Shown piece by piece: positions 1 through 8,039 of a stretch of 64,000 bases of DNA. Positions within the stretch are counted from its first letter, which is position 1, and the number at the start of each line of letters is the position of its first letter. Source of the stretch: Salinimicrobium tongyeongense. Its GTDB lineage: Bacteria; Bacteroidota; Bacteroidia; Flavobacteriales; Flavobacteriaceae. The DNA lies in the NCBI RefSeq assembly GCF_026109735.1, contig NZ_CP069620.1:434001-498000 (forward strand), written 5' to 3'. The position numbers and the translations under genes were made by a program. The notes below the pieces were generated by a model that ran no database searches, had not been told where the DNA came from, and was given only the letters and a program-made list of their open reading frames with translations.

Positions 1-371
1 ACAACGGCATCAAGAATATACCTGGGAGTATTATTGTTGTAAACTGAAGCGCCCGAAATATCGCGGTTAGACAAACCCAGTTCCAGTTTGTACTTAAGTT
101 TTGGGGTGTAGGCGAAACCCTGAAGTTTGAGGCGTGACCTTCTTATAAGAAAGTTGGTTTCCCCTGTTTCAAAATTCCCGTTTTCAGCAATATCCCAACC
201 CGAGGTGAAGAGGGATTGCATCCTAAAAGAAAAATTTGCGCTGTAAGAGCTGTCTTTTGCCACCACATTCACAAGGCCTTTTCCAAAAGTATTCTCTGTA
301 AAATCCTGTCCCTGCACATGCAATGAAATTAAAAAGGCTAATACTGAAATTGCGCCCGTGCTAATCTTCAT
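1..371 (-). CDS. Porin, phosphate-selective porin O/P-like (partial, 3' end off window)
   Basis: Reading the minus strand from ATG at 371 gives an open frame to the window edge. It starts MKISTGAISVLAFLISLHVQGQ, a signal peptide with likely cleavage near residue 21. The mature part contains FSFRMQSLFTSGW and then FLIRRSRLKLQGFAYTPKLK, followed by a YKLELGLSNRD strand. Alternating amphipathic strands of this type, with an arginine-rich RRSRLKLQG element, are typical of the OprO/OprP-like beta-barrel porins of Bacteroidota. About 123 codons are visible, so substrate cannot be judged. The family call rests on recognition of this N-terminal segment only. Confidence 0.7.
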   Translation of the reverse strand, partial: MKISTGAISVLAFLISLHVQGQDFTENTFGKGLVNVVAKDSSYSANFSFRMQSLFTSGWDIAENGNFETGETNFLIRRSRLKLQGFAYTPKLKYKLELGLSNRDISGASVYNNNTPRYILDAV

Positions 372-592
372 TATTTCTTAGTTTTTGTCGGGGACAAAGG
401 TGCAGTACCAATGTTAAGTGAATGTTACGGGCAAATTATCAATAAGTAAAAGGTTGCCCCAAAAAGAGCAACCTTACCTCATACATCTAAATCGACAAAA
501 ACTAAGAGTATATGATTGTGGTTCAAAAATGCGAGGATTTATCCGCTTTGGTGTTAAGTAAAAATGAAGTAATGTTTAATTTTAATTATCCT

Positions 593-617
593 GCCCGTTA
601 GAATATTATTAACGGGC
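593..617. other. Short inverted repeat upstream of the TVP38 gene
   Basis: GCCCGTTA (593-600) and TAACGGGC (610-617) form an 8-bp perfect stem around a 9-base AT-rich spacer. It lies in the 297-base gap between the porin start and the TVP38-family gene. It could be an operator or a weak hairpin; no poly-T tract follows. Nothing else recognisable was seen in the gap. Confidence 0.35.
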
Positions 618-668
618 CTACCGCCTAACCAAAAAATTTCTAATTTGTAGCTCCATTCAAATATTGGT

Positions 669-1361
669 TTGAGCAAAAGTTTTTTTCAAAAATACCTGTC
701 CTTCTTTCTTAGCGGAAGCATCATTCTTTTCCTGGTGATCCTATATTTTACTCATTCTCCATTTCAGGAATCGGTAAAAGAGGCCTGGGAGGTTTTATTG
801 AGCGAAGACAGAGACAGGATCAAAGATTACGTGAAGCAGTTTGGAATTTGGGGACCCCTGGCTATTGTAGTGTTCATTGTACTGCAAATGTTCCTGATCA
901 TTTTCCCTTCCTGGCTGCCTATTATTGTTGGCGTACTGGCTTACGGATTTTGGATTGGAGTTTTGATCAATCTCATTGGAATTGGGCTTGCCTCGACAAT
1001 AGGTTATTATATAGGTAAAAAGTTCAAAAATGTCTTTGTTAGTGACAAGAAGTATGAAAAAATGAAATTCTGGATTGAGAACTACAGTTTTGGAACTGTA
1101 GTTCTTTTTCGGGTTTCCCCTTTTTTCTCGACCGATGCCATTAGCTTTATAGCGGGAATTTTCAGGATGAATTACAAAAAATTCATGCTGGCCACCTACT
1201 CCGGAATGATCCCCCTAACCCTCGCTGTGGGATATTTTTCAACCGATATTGACAAACTGGAAAACGGGCTCTACTGGGTAGGTGGCGCAGGAGCTGTGCT
1301 TTATGCTATTTATGTTTATATTGACTATCATAAAAGAAGAAAGAAAAATGCAAAGCAGTGA
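669..1361 (+). CDS. TVP38/TMEM64 (VTT/DedA-like) family membrane protein
   Basis: This 230-residue integral membrane protein has an N-terminal hydrophobic segment (about 13-28), then hydrophobic blocks around 60-118 and 140-218. The core FPSWLPIIVGVLAYGFWIG and IGLASTIGYYIGKKF is the SNARE-associated/VTT signature. The later FRVSPFFSTDAISFIAGIF matches the second re-entrant-loop region. VTT proteins are linked to lipid scrambling or small-molecule flux in the inner membrane, but a specific substrate cannot be given. The frame opens at TTG (669); no ATG fits as well. It overlaps the next gene by 14 bp, which suggests co-transcription. Confidence 0.85.
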   Translation: MSKSFFQKYLSFFLSGSIILFLVILYFTHSPFQESVKEAWEVLLSEDRDRIKDYVKQFGIWGPLAIVVFIVLQMFLIIFPSWLPIIVGVLAYGFWIGVLINLIGIGLASTIGYYIGKKFKNVFVSDKKYEKMKFWIENYSFGTVVLFRVSPFFSTDAISFIAGIFRMNYKKFMLATYSGMIPLTLAVGYFSTDIDKLENGLYWVGGAGAVLYAIYVYIDYHKRRKKNAKQ

Positions 1362-2592
1362 TTTTCCTATTGAAGATATAAGAGCGAAATTTCCGGCTCT
1401 TAATTTTAAGAATAAAGAGCAGGTCTTTCCCATATATTTTGACGGTCCCGGCGGCACCCAGATGGTACAGGGCTGCATAGACCGGATGCTGGAGTACATT
1501 GAAACAGGAATGGCCAACCTTCACGGCACCTTTTCTACCAGCATTAAAACCGATGCGCTTTTAGCTGAAGCAAAAGAAGCGGTTGGCGATCTCCTGAATT
1601 GTCCTGCTGAAGAAGTCGCTTTTGGCCAGAACATGACCAGCCTTGCATTCCAGGTCTCCCACAGTCTTAAACCATTACTGAAGGAAGCTGATGAGATTGT
1701 GGTCACCCAGCTCGATCACCGGGCCAATGTTGACCCATGGCTACATTTGGCCAAAGAAACCGGCGCAACAGTGAAATTTATACCTGTAGACAAGCAGAAG
1801 CTCATCCTCGACCTTTCCCATCCTGACTCCCTCATCACTCAAAAAACAAAACTTGTTGCTATTGGGCTTTCCTCCAACCTCACAGGTACCGTTACCAATG
1901 CAAAGAAAATCTTTGAAGCGGCAAATAAGGTAAATGCCATCACCATTGCCGATGCCGTGCATGCAGTACCGCATTTTCTGGTAGACAAGCAGGATTTAGG
2001 CTGCGACATCCTCTTCTGTTCGGCCTATAAATTCTTCGGGCCCCACCTGGGAATAGTGGGCATCAAAAAAGCCATTTTTGAGGCCCTAAAAATTCCGAAG
2101 TTACAACCTGCTCCCAATGAAATTCCGTATAAACTGGAAACCGGAACTCAAAATCATGAAGCCATCGCCGGCCTTTGCGGTGCTATAGATTTTATTGAAG
2201 GTTTAGGAACCGGCGATACCCGTAGACAACGATTAAAAGCAGGAATGGAAGCCATAGAAACTCATGAACAGGAGCTGATGCATTCCCTGGAGCAATTTTT
2301 GGAATCTATTCCTGAAGTTAAACTCTACCGCGCTTCTTCGGAAATAAAAAAAACACCGACTTTCGCTTTCAGGATAGACGGAATCCACTCCCGCGAAGCC
2401 ACAAAATTCTTTGCCGAAAAATTCAACCTCTACATTGGCGACGGGCATTTTTACGCCGCTACCATGGCTGAAGTTTTTCCGGTAATGGAAACCGGAGGCT
2501 GGATACGCATTGGGTTCGCGCCTTATAATACGCTTGAAGAGATCGAGATCTTCAAAAAAGCCCTGCAGGAGCTGCTGCAAAGAAAAACATGA
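1348..2592 (+). CDS. Cysteine desulfurase-like class V aminotransferase (TIGR01976 type)
   Basis: This 414-residue PLP enzyme belongs to the class V aminotransferase fold. It has the PLP-binding aspartate in ADAVHAVPH (D202, H205) and the Schiff-base lysine in SAYKFFGPHLG (K228). FDGPGGTQ near residue 32 and a C-terminal GHFYAATMAE...GGWIRIGFAPYNT segment place it in the cysteine-desulfurase-like TIGR01976 group rather than with IscS/SufS. No Fe-S assembly genes are nearby, so the substrate is unknown. ATG at 1348 was chosen because sequence upstream of it is the coding frame of the preceding membrane protein. It ends in an ATGA overlap with the next gene. Confidence 0.85.
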   Translation: MQSSDFPIEDIRAKFPALNFKNKEQVFPIYFDGPGGTQMVQGCIDRMLEYIETGMANLHGTFSTSIKTDALLAEAKEAVGDLLNCPAEEVAFGQNMTSLAFQVSHSLKPLLKEADEIVVTQLDHRANVDPWLHLAKETGATVKFIPVDKQKLILDLSHPDSLITQKTKLVAIGLSSNLTGTVTNAKKIFEAANKVNAITIADAVHAVPHFLVDKQDLGCDILFCSAYKFFGPHLGIVGIKKAIFEALKIPKLQPAPNEIPYKLETGTQNHEAIAGLCGAIDFIEGLGTGDTRRQRLKAGMEAIETHEQELMHSLEQFLESIPEVKLYRASSEIKKTPTFAFRIDGIHSREATKFFAEKFNLYIGDGHFYAATMAEVFPVMETGGWIRIGFAPYNTLEEIEIFKKALQELLQRKT

Positions 2593-3269
2593 AGATCCTG
2601 GAGAGGATCATAAAATTTTTTGCCAAAGGCCTGCTTGCCTTCTTAATCCTCATGCTCCTTTATTTTGTGTCGGCGGTAACAGGTTCGGCAATACCGGTGA
2701 ACAAAGATCAGCCGCAGGGCGGGAACATCACCATCTACCTTCGCACCAACGGCGTACATACAGATTATATATTTCCGGTTAAAAATGAGATCATGCATTG
2801 GCAAGAGCTGGTCTCTCCCCAATATACCCTCTCAAAAAGGGCAAATTATAATTACATTTCTTTTGGCTGGGGAGATCTGGAATTTTATCAAAATACTCCC
2901 GAATGGAGCGACCTCAGCTTTCCAACAGCCATGCAGGCTGTTTTCCTGCCCAGTCCATCGGCCATGCATGTTGAATTTGAATCGGCGCCCAGGTTTACGC
3001 AGCCTGTTATTTCCGTAGATATTTCGGAAGCCCAATACCGTGACCTGGTGAGGTATGTGGCTCAAAGTTTTGAACTCGACGCTTCCGGAAATGTCATTCC
3101 GGTAGCAAATCTACATTACAATCAAAACGATGCGTTCTTCAGGGCAAAGAGATCTCTTAACGCTTTCTACACCTGCAACACCTGGATAAACAACGGTCTC
3201 AAAAATGCCAGTTTAAGGGCCTGTCTCTGGACGCCTTTTGACGATGGCATTTTTTACCAGTACCGCTGA
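2589..3269 (+). CDS. TIGR02117/DUF2459 family protein
   Basis: This 226-residue protein has one N-terminal membrane segment (about residues 10-30, LLAFLILMLLYFVSAVTG) and then an extracytoplasmic domain. Recognisable family blocks are IYLRTNGVHTDYIFPV, ISFGWGDLEFYQ, and a C-terminal AFYTCNTWINNGLK. Family function is not established. A conserved His (GVHTD) and Cys (CNTW) resemble a thiol-hydrolase pair, which is my inference only. The start overlaps the previous stop (ATGA), so translational coupling is likely. Confidence 0.8.
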   Translation: MKILERIIKFFAKGLLAFLILMLLYFVSAVTGSAIPVNKDQPQGGNITIYLRTNGVHTDYIFPVKNEIMHWQELVSPQYTLSKRANYNYISFGWGDLEFYQNTPEWSDLSFPTAMQAVFLPSPSAMHVEFESAPRFTQPVISVDISEAQYRDLVRYVAQSFELDASGNVIPVANLHYNQNDAFFRAKRSLNAFYTCNTWINNGLKNASLRACLWTPFDDGIFYQYR

Positions 3270-3358
3270 ATTTATACATATTTTAAGAAGCTTCGGCAAA
3301 GCCCTCTTCCGTAAAAATCTTAACTTCAGACCTATAGACAATAAAAAACCTTCTAAAT

Positions 3359-4417
3359 ATGAGTTACATTGATAAGATCACCGAAGTTCTGGGAGACGAT
3401 GCTTCCAATTTACTGGAGCACAGCAGTAAAAAGATCCCGAAAGAGAGACTGACAATCCCCGGCCCAAATAGTGTGGAAAATTTTGCTGAAAGTGACCGTA
3501 GTCCGCAGGTTTTAAAAAGCCTCGCGCAACTGTATAATCACGGTGCGCTTGGTGGGACCGGTTACCTCAACATCCTTCCGGTAGACCAGGGAATTGAACA
3601 TAGCGCAGCAGCCTCTTTTTACAAGAACAAGGATTATTTTGATCCCGAAAACATCATTAAACTAGCCATAGAAGCCCAATGTAACGGCGTTGCTTCCACT
3701 TTTGGCGGCCTGGCCTTACATGCCCGTAAATACGCACATAAAATTCCTTTTGTGGTAAAGATCAATCATAATGAGTTGATGACCTACCCCAATAAATACG
3801 ACCAGATTCCCTTCGGAAGCGTAAAGGAAGCCTGGGACATGGGCGCGACGGCCATTGGGGCCACTATTTACTTCGGAAGTGAAGAAAGCACAAGGCAAAT
3901 TCAGGAAGTAGCAGCGGCTTTTGAAGAAGCGCACCAGCTGGGAATGGCGACCATTTTGTGGTGCTATACCCGAAATTCAGCTTTCAAGAAAGACGAAAAA
4001 GATTACCACACCGCCGCCGATCTAACCGGGCAGGCCAACCACATTGGAGTTACTATAAAAGCCGATGTCATCAAACAAAAACTGCCCACCACCAATTTCG
4101 GGTTTCAGGACATCAACTTTGCCAAACATTCCAAAGAAATGTATGAAAGCCTTACCACAGATCATCCTATCGACCTGTGCCGCCTGCAGGTAGCAAACTG
4201 CTACATGGGCAAGATCGGACTAATTAACTCTGGCGGTGGTTCTGAGGGCGACTCCGATTTTAAAGCGGCGGTAAAAACGGCTGTCATCAACAAACGCGCC
4301 GGCGGCAGCGGACTCATTATGGGGCGAAAAGCCTTTCAGCGACCTTTAAAAGACGGAGTGGAGATTTTAAGAAGCGTTCAGGAGGTGTATTTGACAGATG
4401 AGATAAGTGTTGCCTGA
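3359..4417 (+). CDS. fbaB: Class I fructose-bisphosphate aldolase (DhnA/FbaB type)
   Basis: This 352-residue enzyme cleaves fructose 1,6-bisphosphate to glyceraldehyde 3-phosphate and DHAP in glycolysis/gluconeogenesis. Family blocks include [55 protein letters not shown] (with a lysine suited to Schiff-base formation), [14 protein letters not shown], and the phosphate-binding [13 protein letters not shown] and [16 protein letters not shown]. Length is normal for the archaeal-type class I aldolases of Bacteroidota. It stands alone, with a strong hairpin 38 bp after its stop. Confidence 0.92.
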   Translation: MSYIDKITEVLGDDASNLLEHSSKKIPKERLTIPGPNSVENFAESDRSPQVLKSLAQLYNHGALGGTGYLNILPVDQGIEHSAAASFYKNKDYFDPENIIKLAIEAQCNGVASTFGGLALHARKYAHKIPFVVKINHNELMTYPNKYDQIPFGSVKEAWDMGATAIGATIYFGSEESTRQIQEVAAAFEEAHQLGMATILWCYTRNSAFKKDEKDYHTAADLTGQANHIGVTIKADVIKQKLPTTNFGFQDINFAKHSKEMYESLTTDHPIDLCRLQVANCYMGKIGLINSGGGSEGDSDFKAAVKTAVINKRAGGSGLIMGRKAFQRPLKDGVEILRSVQEVYLTDEISVA

Positions 4418-4454
4418 AAATTGTATAATGATATTGTAACCAGCTGGTGCACCA

Positions 4455-4485
4455 AACCTAACAGGTCTCCAAGACCTGTTAGGTT
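4455..4485. terminator. Bidirectional terminator-like hairpin, copy A of an interspersed palindrome
   Basis: AACCTAACAGGTCT (4455-4468) and its complement AGACCTGTTAGGTT (4472-4485) form a 14-bp perfect stem with a 3-base loop. TTTT follows on the plus strand. It sits between the convergent aldolase and small membrane protein genes, so it probably terminates both. Its core is related to the hairpins at 4971 and 6441. Confidence 0.75.
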
Positions 4486-4914
4486 TTATCCGGCTGAAAT
4501 CTTTTGATTCGAAAACCGGGATTTTAGCAGATCAATATCTTTTTCACTATAGCCTTTAAGTTCCATTGTTTCTCCGGGAGTCTTCTGATTGGTATGGAGA
4601 ATAAAATAGCTATTAGTAATTGTGATTCTGTTAATCTGGGTTCTGGAATAGGTTACCGGTTTGAGTTGCCATTTGCTCAGGATCACCTGCTCCTCATTCC
4701 AGGCAATAAATTCCTGATTGCGATCTCTCTGATAAAAATGAATTGCCAGGTATGCTACACCCATTAACAGGTTAAAAACAGATAAAATTTTAAAACCCCC
4801 AGTCCCATTGACCAAATAATAAGCCACTCCAATACTCAGCCACAGTAAACCCAGGATCAGGTTATAATGTTGCCTGAAGAAATGCCGCTTTCTTATAATT
4901 TTGATCATAGGCAA
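4486..4914 (-). CDS. Hypothetical small membrane protein with PH-like tail
   Basis: This 142-residue protein is not recognised by family. Two adjacent hydrophobic helices (about residues 18-34, LILGLLWLSIGVAYYLV, and 41-60, KILSVFNLLMGVAYLAIHF) form a hairpin. A soluble tail of about 75 residues follows (WNEEQVILSKWQLKPVTYSRTQINRITI), with the alternation seen in YcxB/PH-like bacterial membrane domains. That resemblance is weak. It is a single gene on the minus strand between two hairpins. Confidence 0.65.
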   Translation of the reverse strand: MPMIKIIRKRHFFRQHYNLILGLLWLSIGVAYYLVNGTGGFKILSVFNLLMGVAYLAIHFYQRDRNQEFIAWNEEQVILSKWQLKPVTYSRTQINRITITNSYFILHTNQKTPGETMELKGYSEKDIDLLKSRFSNQKISAG

Positions 4915-4970
4915 GAGCTAAACTTCTATACAATAATAATATTTTTCGTTTAGAACCTCTCGTATAAAAA

Positions 4971-5003
4971 AACCCTCACAGGTTTTTGAAACCTGTGAGG
5001 GTT
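4971..5003. repeat. Interspersed palindromic hairpin, copy B
   Basis: AACCCTCACAGGTTT (4971-4985) pairs with AAACCTGTGAGGGTT (4989-5003), a perfect 15-bp stem with a TTG loop. It lies downstream of rimO (minus strand) and upstream of the small membrane protein, so it may also terminate rimO transcription. Confidence 0.8.
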
Positions 5004-5073
5004 AGACTTTTCAAGAAAACATCCGTGCATCCGTGACCTTTTCCTGACTGCCTACTTAAAAACTGCGCACTGC

Positions 5074-6420
5074 TTACTGATTGAAAAGCACCTTCCGCTT
5101 TGGTTTCTCGACATTGGCATTTACCGGTTCTCCAAAAAGGTCAAAATCGGCGGCATCGGTGATCTTCACTTCATAGAAGTGACCGGTCTTGAGGTAGATG
5201 TTCCTGGCGTCAATGAGTACTTCGTTATCAACATCGGGGGAATCGTGTTCTGTTCTTCCCACGTAGTTCTCTCCTTCTTTCCTATCTATGATCACCCTGA
5301 AGGTCTTACCAATCTTTTGCTGATTCAGCTCCCAGGAGATCTGTGACTGAATTTCCATAATCTCGTTGGCACGTTCCTGCTTCACCTCCTGCGGCACATC
5401 GTCTTCGAGCTTGTAAGCATGTGTATTTTCTTCGTGTGAATACGTAAAACAGCCAAGGCGCTCAAAACGCATGTCTTTCACCCACTGCTTCAGCTCTTCA
5501 AAGTGGGCTTCAGTCTCGCCGGGATATCCCACAATAAGCGTGGTTCTAATGGCCATTTCAGGCACCCTGTTTCTGAATTCCTTCAGCAGATTTGTTGTTT
5601 TTTCATGGGTTGTTCCGCGGCGCATGGACTTCAGCAAATCATCAGAAATATGCTGCAACGGAATATCGAGATAGTTACAGATCTTTGGCTCACGCTTCAT
5701 GAGGTCGAGCACATCCATAGGGAAGCCCGTTGGAAAAGCATAATGTAACCTGATCCATTCTATGCCTTCCACCTTTGCCAGGTTTTCAAGAAGTTCAGCT
5801 AAATTCCGCTTTTTATAGAGATCGAGGCCGTAGTAGGTAAGATCCTGCGCAATAAGGATAAGTTCCTTTACTCCCTGAGCGGCAAGTTTTTTAGCTTCGG
5901 CCACCAGGTTTTCTATAGGAGCAGATTTGTGCTTTCCACGCATAAGCGGAATTGCACAAAAAGAACACGGCCTATCGCAGCCTTCGGCGATCTTGAGGTA
6001 AGCGTAATTTTTAGGAGTTGTGGTTAAACGTTCTCCAATAAGTTCGTGCTTATAATCGGCTTCAAGAGCGGCCAGGAGTTCGGGAAGTTCGGTAGTTCCG
6101 AAGTATTGATCCACATTTGGGATCTCCTTAACAAGATCTGGTTTGTAGCGTTCACTTAGGCAACCGGTAACGAAAACTTTATCCACTTCCCCCTGCTCCT
6201 TCAGCTCAACATACTCTAAAATGGTGTTTACCGATTGTTCTTTTGCATTATCAATAAAGCCACAGGTGTTGATCACCACGATATTCCCCTCCTGCTCATG
6301 CACCACATCCTTATTGTTCGCCTTCAGCTGGCCCATAAGCACCTCGCTGTCATAGACGTTCTTACTGCAGCCAAGGGTGACCACATTGATCCTGTTCTTT
6401 TTTAATGACTTTGTTCTCAT
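5074..6420 (-). CDS. rimO: Ribosomal protein S12 methylthiotransferase RimO
   Basis: This 448-residue radical-SAM enzyme adds a methylthio group to an aspartate of ribosomal protein S12. The UPF0004 domain has Cys18 (TLGCSKN), Cys53 (NTCGF) and Cys87 (TGCLSE) for one 4Fe-4S cluster. The radical-SAM CxxxCxxC is at Cys148, Cys152 and Cys155 (GCDRPCSFC). A TRAM domain occupies the C-terminus (about 375-435). LGCSKNVYDSE together with LRRG-type MRRGTTHEKT separates RimO from MiaB. Length is normal. A palindromic hairpin lies just 20 bp upstream of the start. Confidence 0.95.
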   Translation of the reverse strand: MRTKSLKKNRINVVTLGCSKNVYDSEVLMGQLKANNKDVVHEQEGNIVVINTCGFIDNAKEQSVNTILEYVELKEQGEVDKVFVTGCLSERYKPDLVKEIPNVDQYFGTTELPELLAALEADYKHELIGERLTTTPKNYAYLKIAEGCDRPCSFCAIPLMRGKHKSAPIENLVAEAKKLAAQGVKELILIAQDLTYYGLDLYKKRNLAELLENLAKVEGIEWIRLHYAFPTGFPMDVLDLMKREPKICNYLDIPLQHISDDLLKSMRRGTTHEKTTNLLKEFRNRVPEMAIRTTLIVGYPGETEAHFEELKQWVKDMRFERLGCFTYSHEENTHAYKLEDDVPQEVKQERANEIMEIQSQISWELNQQKIGKTFRVIIDRKEGENYVGRTEHDSPDVDNEVLIDARNIYLKTGHFYEVKITDAADFDLFGEPVNANVEKPKRKVLFNQ

Positions 6421-6440
6421 ACTTCAATTTTTCATCGTCA

Positions 6441-6471
6441 AACCTCACAGGTTTCCAAAACCTGTGAGGTT
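6441..6471. repeat. Interspersed palindromic hairpin, copy C (rimO leader)
   Basis: AACCTCACAGGTTT (6441-6454) and AAACCTGTGAGGTT (6458-6471) form a 14-bp perfect stem with a CCA loop. It is nearly identical to the copy at 4971. It lies immediately 5' of rimO, where a hairpin would be in the leader RNA or block read-through from upstream. The rest of the 6421-6783 gap holds the hairpin at 6711 and nothing else recognised. Confidence 0.8.
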
Positions 6472-6710
6472 TTGGATAATAGAGGTTCTTCAAAGCGGCT
6501 GCAAAGATACAATCTAAAATAACAATTCTCACATCCAGGCCATTAAGCTTTAATAAATAGAACCCAATCACAACTTCCTGATTCCAGGGGCGTTAAAAAT
6601 GCGGTTTTTTGGAACTTATGTTGTTTTAATTTCCCGATGTTGGCGCATATTTCCGCAGCAGCCGACAACGCGGGGATGCATTCATTTATAATCCCTAATG
6701 GGTATTAAGC

Positions 6711-6753
6711 CAGAAATACCTTCCAAAAATGGCATTTTTGAAAGGTATTTCTG
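6711..6753. terminator. Long palindrome downstream of aminotransferase
   Basis: CAGAAATACCTT (6711-6722) pairs with AAGGTATTTCTG (6742-6753). Inside it, CAAAAATG/CATTTTTG (6724-6731 and 6733-6740) extends the pairing, making a nearly perfect 43-base palindrome. It lies 31 bp after the stop of the minus-strand aminotransferase gene, a terminator position. The T-tract on that strand is poor, so a 3'-end stabilising hairpin is also possible. Confidence 0.6.
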
Positions 6754-6783
6754 ATTTCAGGTTTAAAAGCCTAGGCTGGTACG

Positions 6784-7956
6784 TCAAGCCGATGGTAAAT
6801 GCCCTTTTTGAAAGGCCTGTAAGGCTTTTCCGGGCTCAAACTGATGTTTTAAATCCTGTAAACTGCGCTCCAGAGCCCCTAAAACAGCTAAAAGATCATT
6901 TGCAGAGACCGCCCCCATATGCCCTACCCTAAAATATTTGCTTTTTACTTCGGAAAGGAGTCCGCCGGCGAGAATGACATCATTTTGGCCCATTTTTGAG
7001 AGCAAAGCAGCACCGTCAACATTCTTGGGATAATACACGGCCGTAAGCGTATTGGCGGCAATTTCTTCCCTTTCTGGTAATATCTGGAGATTTATGGCAG
7101 AAAGTGCTGCCCGAAATGCTTTTGCTAACACGCGATGCCGATTTATTCTTTTCTCCATCCCTTCAGCAGTTATCATTTTTAAACCTGCTTCAAGAGCAAC
7201 AATCAAATTAACAGCAGGCGTTCCGAAGTAAGAAGGTTTTCTTTCCTGGTATGCTTTCATTATGGGCAACCAGTTATTCCAGTCGGCATAATAATTAGGC
7301 ACGGGCGATTTCCTGTTTTTCCAAATCTCCATGGCTTTTTGAGAAGCCATAAGCAGCGCGAGCCCGGGAGGCACACCAATGGCCTTTTGAGAACCTGTGA
7401 GCACCACATCGAGACCCCACTCTTCCTGAAGAACCTCCTCTCCTGCCACGGAACACACCCCGTCTAAAATACTCAGCACCTTGTATTTTTTGGCCAGGTT
7501 TGCGATAGGTTCAGGATTGACCAGGACCCCGGTGGAGGTATCTACATGAGTGACAGATAAGGCTTTATACTTTTCGGTTTTAAGCTCCTTTTCAATGGCT
7601 TCAAGGCTTACCACTTCCCCTAAAGGAGCTTCCAGGAGCTTTGTATCTGCGCCGTAACGATCAAAAATATCTTTAAAACGCCGGCCGAAATATCCGGTGG
7701 AGACTACCAAAACCTTATCGCCGGCTTCAATGAGATTGGCCGCGGCCATATCCATTGCCAGGGTGCCGCTGCCGGCAACGATAAAAGGCTGGCCACCGGG
7801 CGCTTTCCACACTTTTCGCATGAGCTCCAGGCTGTTCCCGAAGCTTTCAATAAAGTGGGGAGCCACATGGCTGTTCGTGGGCATGGCCAGGGCCTGCAGA
7901 ACTTCGGGTTCAAATTCTATAGGGCCGGGAATCATAAGTAATTTTCTGCCTTTCAT
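6784..7956 (-). CDS. Serine/alanine--glyoxylate aminotransferase family protein
   Basis: This 390-residue class V PLP aminotransferase resembles alanine-glyoxylate/serine-pyruvate transaminases and phosphoserine-type relatives. N-terminal MIPGPIEFEPEVLQALAMP is the family opening. GSGTLAMDMAAANL binds PLP phosphate, SILDGVCSVAGEE carries the PLP aspartate, and GSQKAIGVPPGLALL carries the Schiff-base lysine. ATG at 7956 was preferred because the upstream in-frame extension is not family-like. It lies 83 bp downstream of isocitrate lyase, which makes glyoxylate, so glyoxylate amination is an attractive but unproven role. Confidence 0.85.
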   Translation of the reverse strand: MKGRKLLMIPGPIEFEPEVLQALAMPTNSHVAPHFIESFGNSLELMRKVWKAPGGQPFIVAGSGTLAMDMAAANLIEAGDKVLVVSTGYFGRRFKDIFDRYGADTKLLEAPLGEVVSLEAIEKELKTEKYKALSVTHVDTSTGVLVNPEPIANLAKKYKVLSILDGVCSVAGEEVLQEEWGLDVVLTGSQKAIGVPPGLALLMASQKAMEIWKNRKSPVPNYYADWNNWLPIMKAYQERKPSYFGTPAVNLIVALEAGLKMITAEGMEKRINRHRVLAKAFRAALSAINLQILPEREEIAANTLTAVYYPKNVDGAALLSKMGQNDVILAGGLLSEVKSKYFRVGHMGAVSANDLLAVLGALERSLQDLKHQFEPGKALQAFQKGHLPSA

Positions 7957-8039
7957 GATATTTCTTGTGGTTAACTGAATTTTAAGTGTACGTAAAAATA
8001 CATGCGATACCCTTAAATATCGCATGTATTTTTGAAGGT

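Noticed and set aside
1282-1347. Upstream extension of the class V aminotransferase start
   Set aside because: The extension is the overlapping frame of the TVP38 gene; family homology begins at the ATG at 1348.
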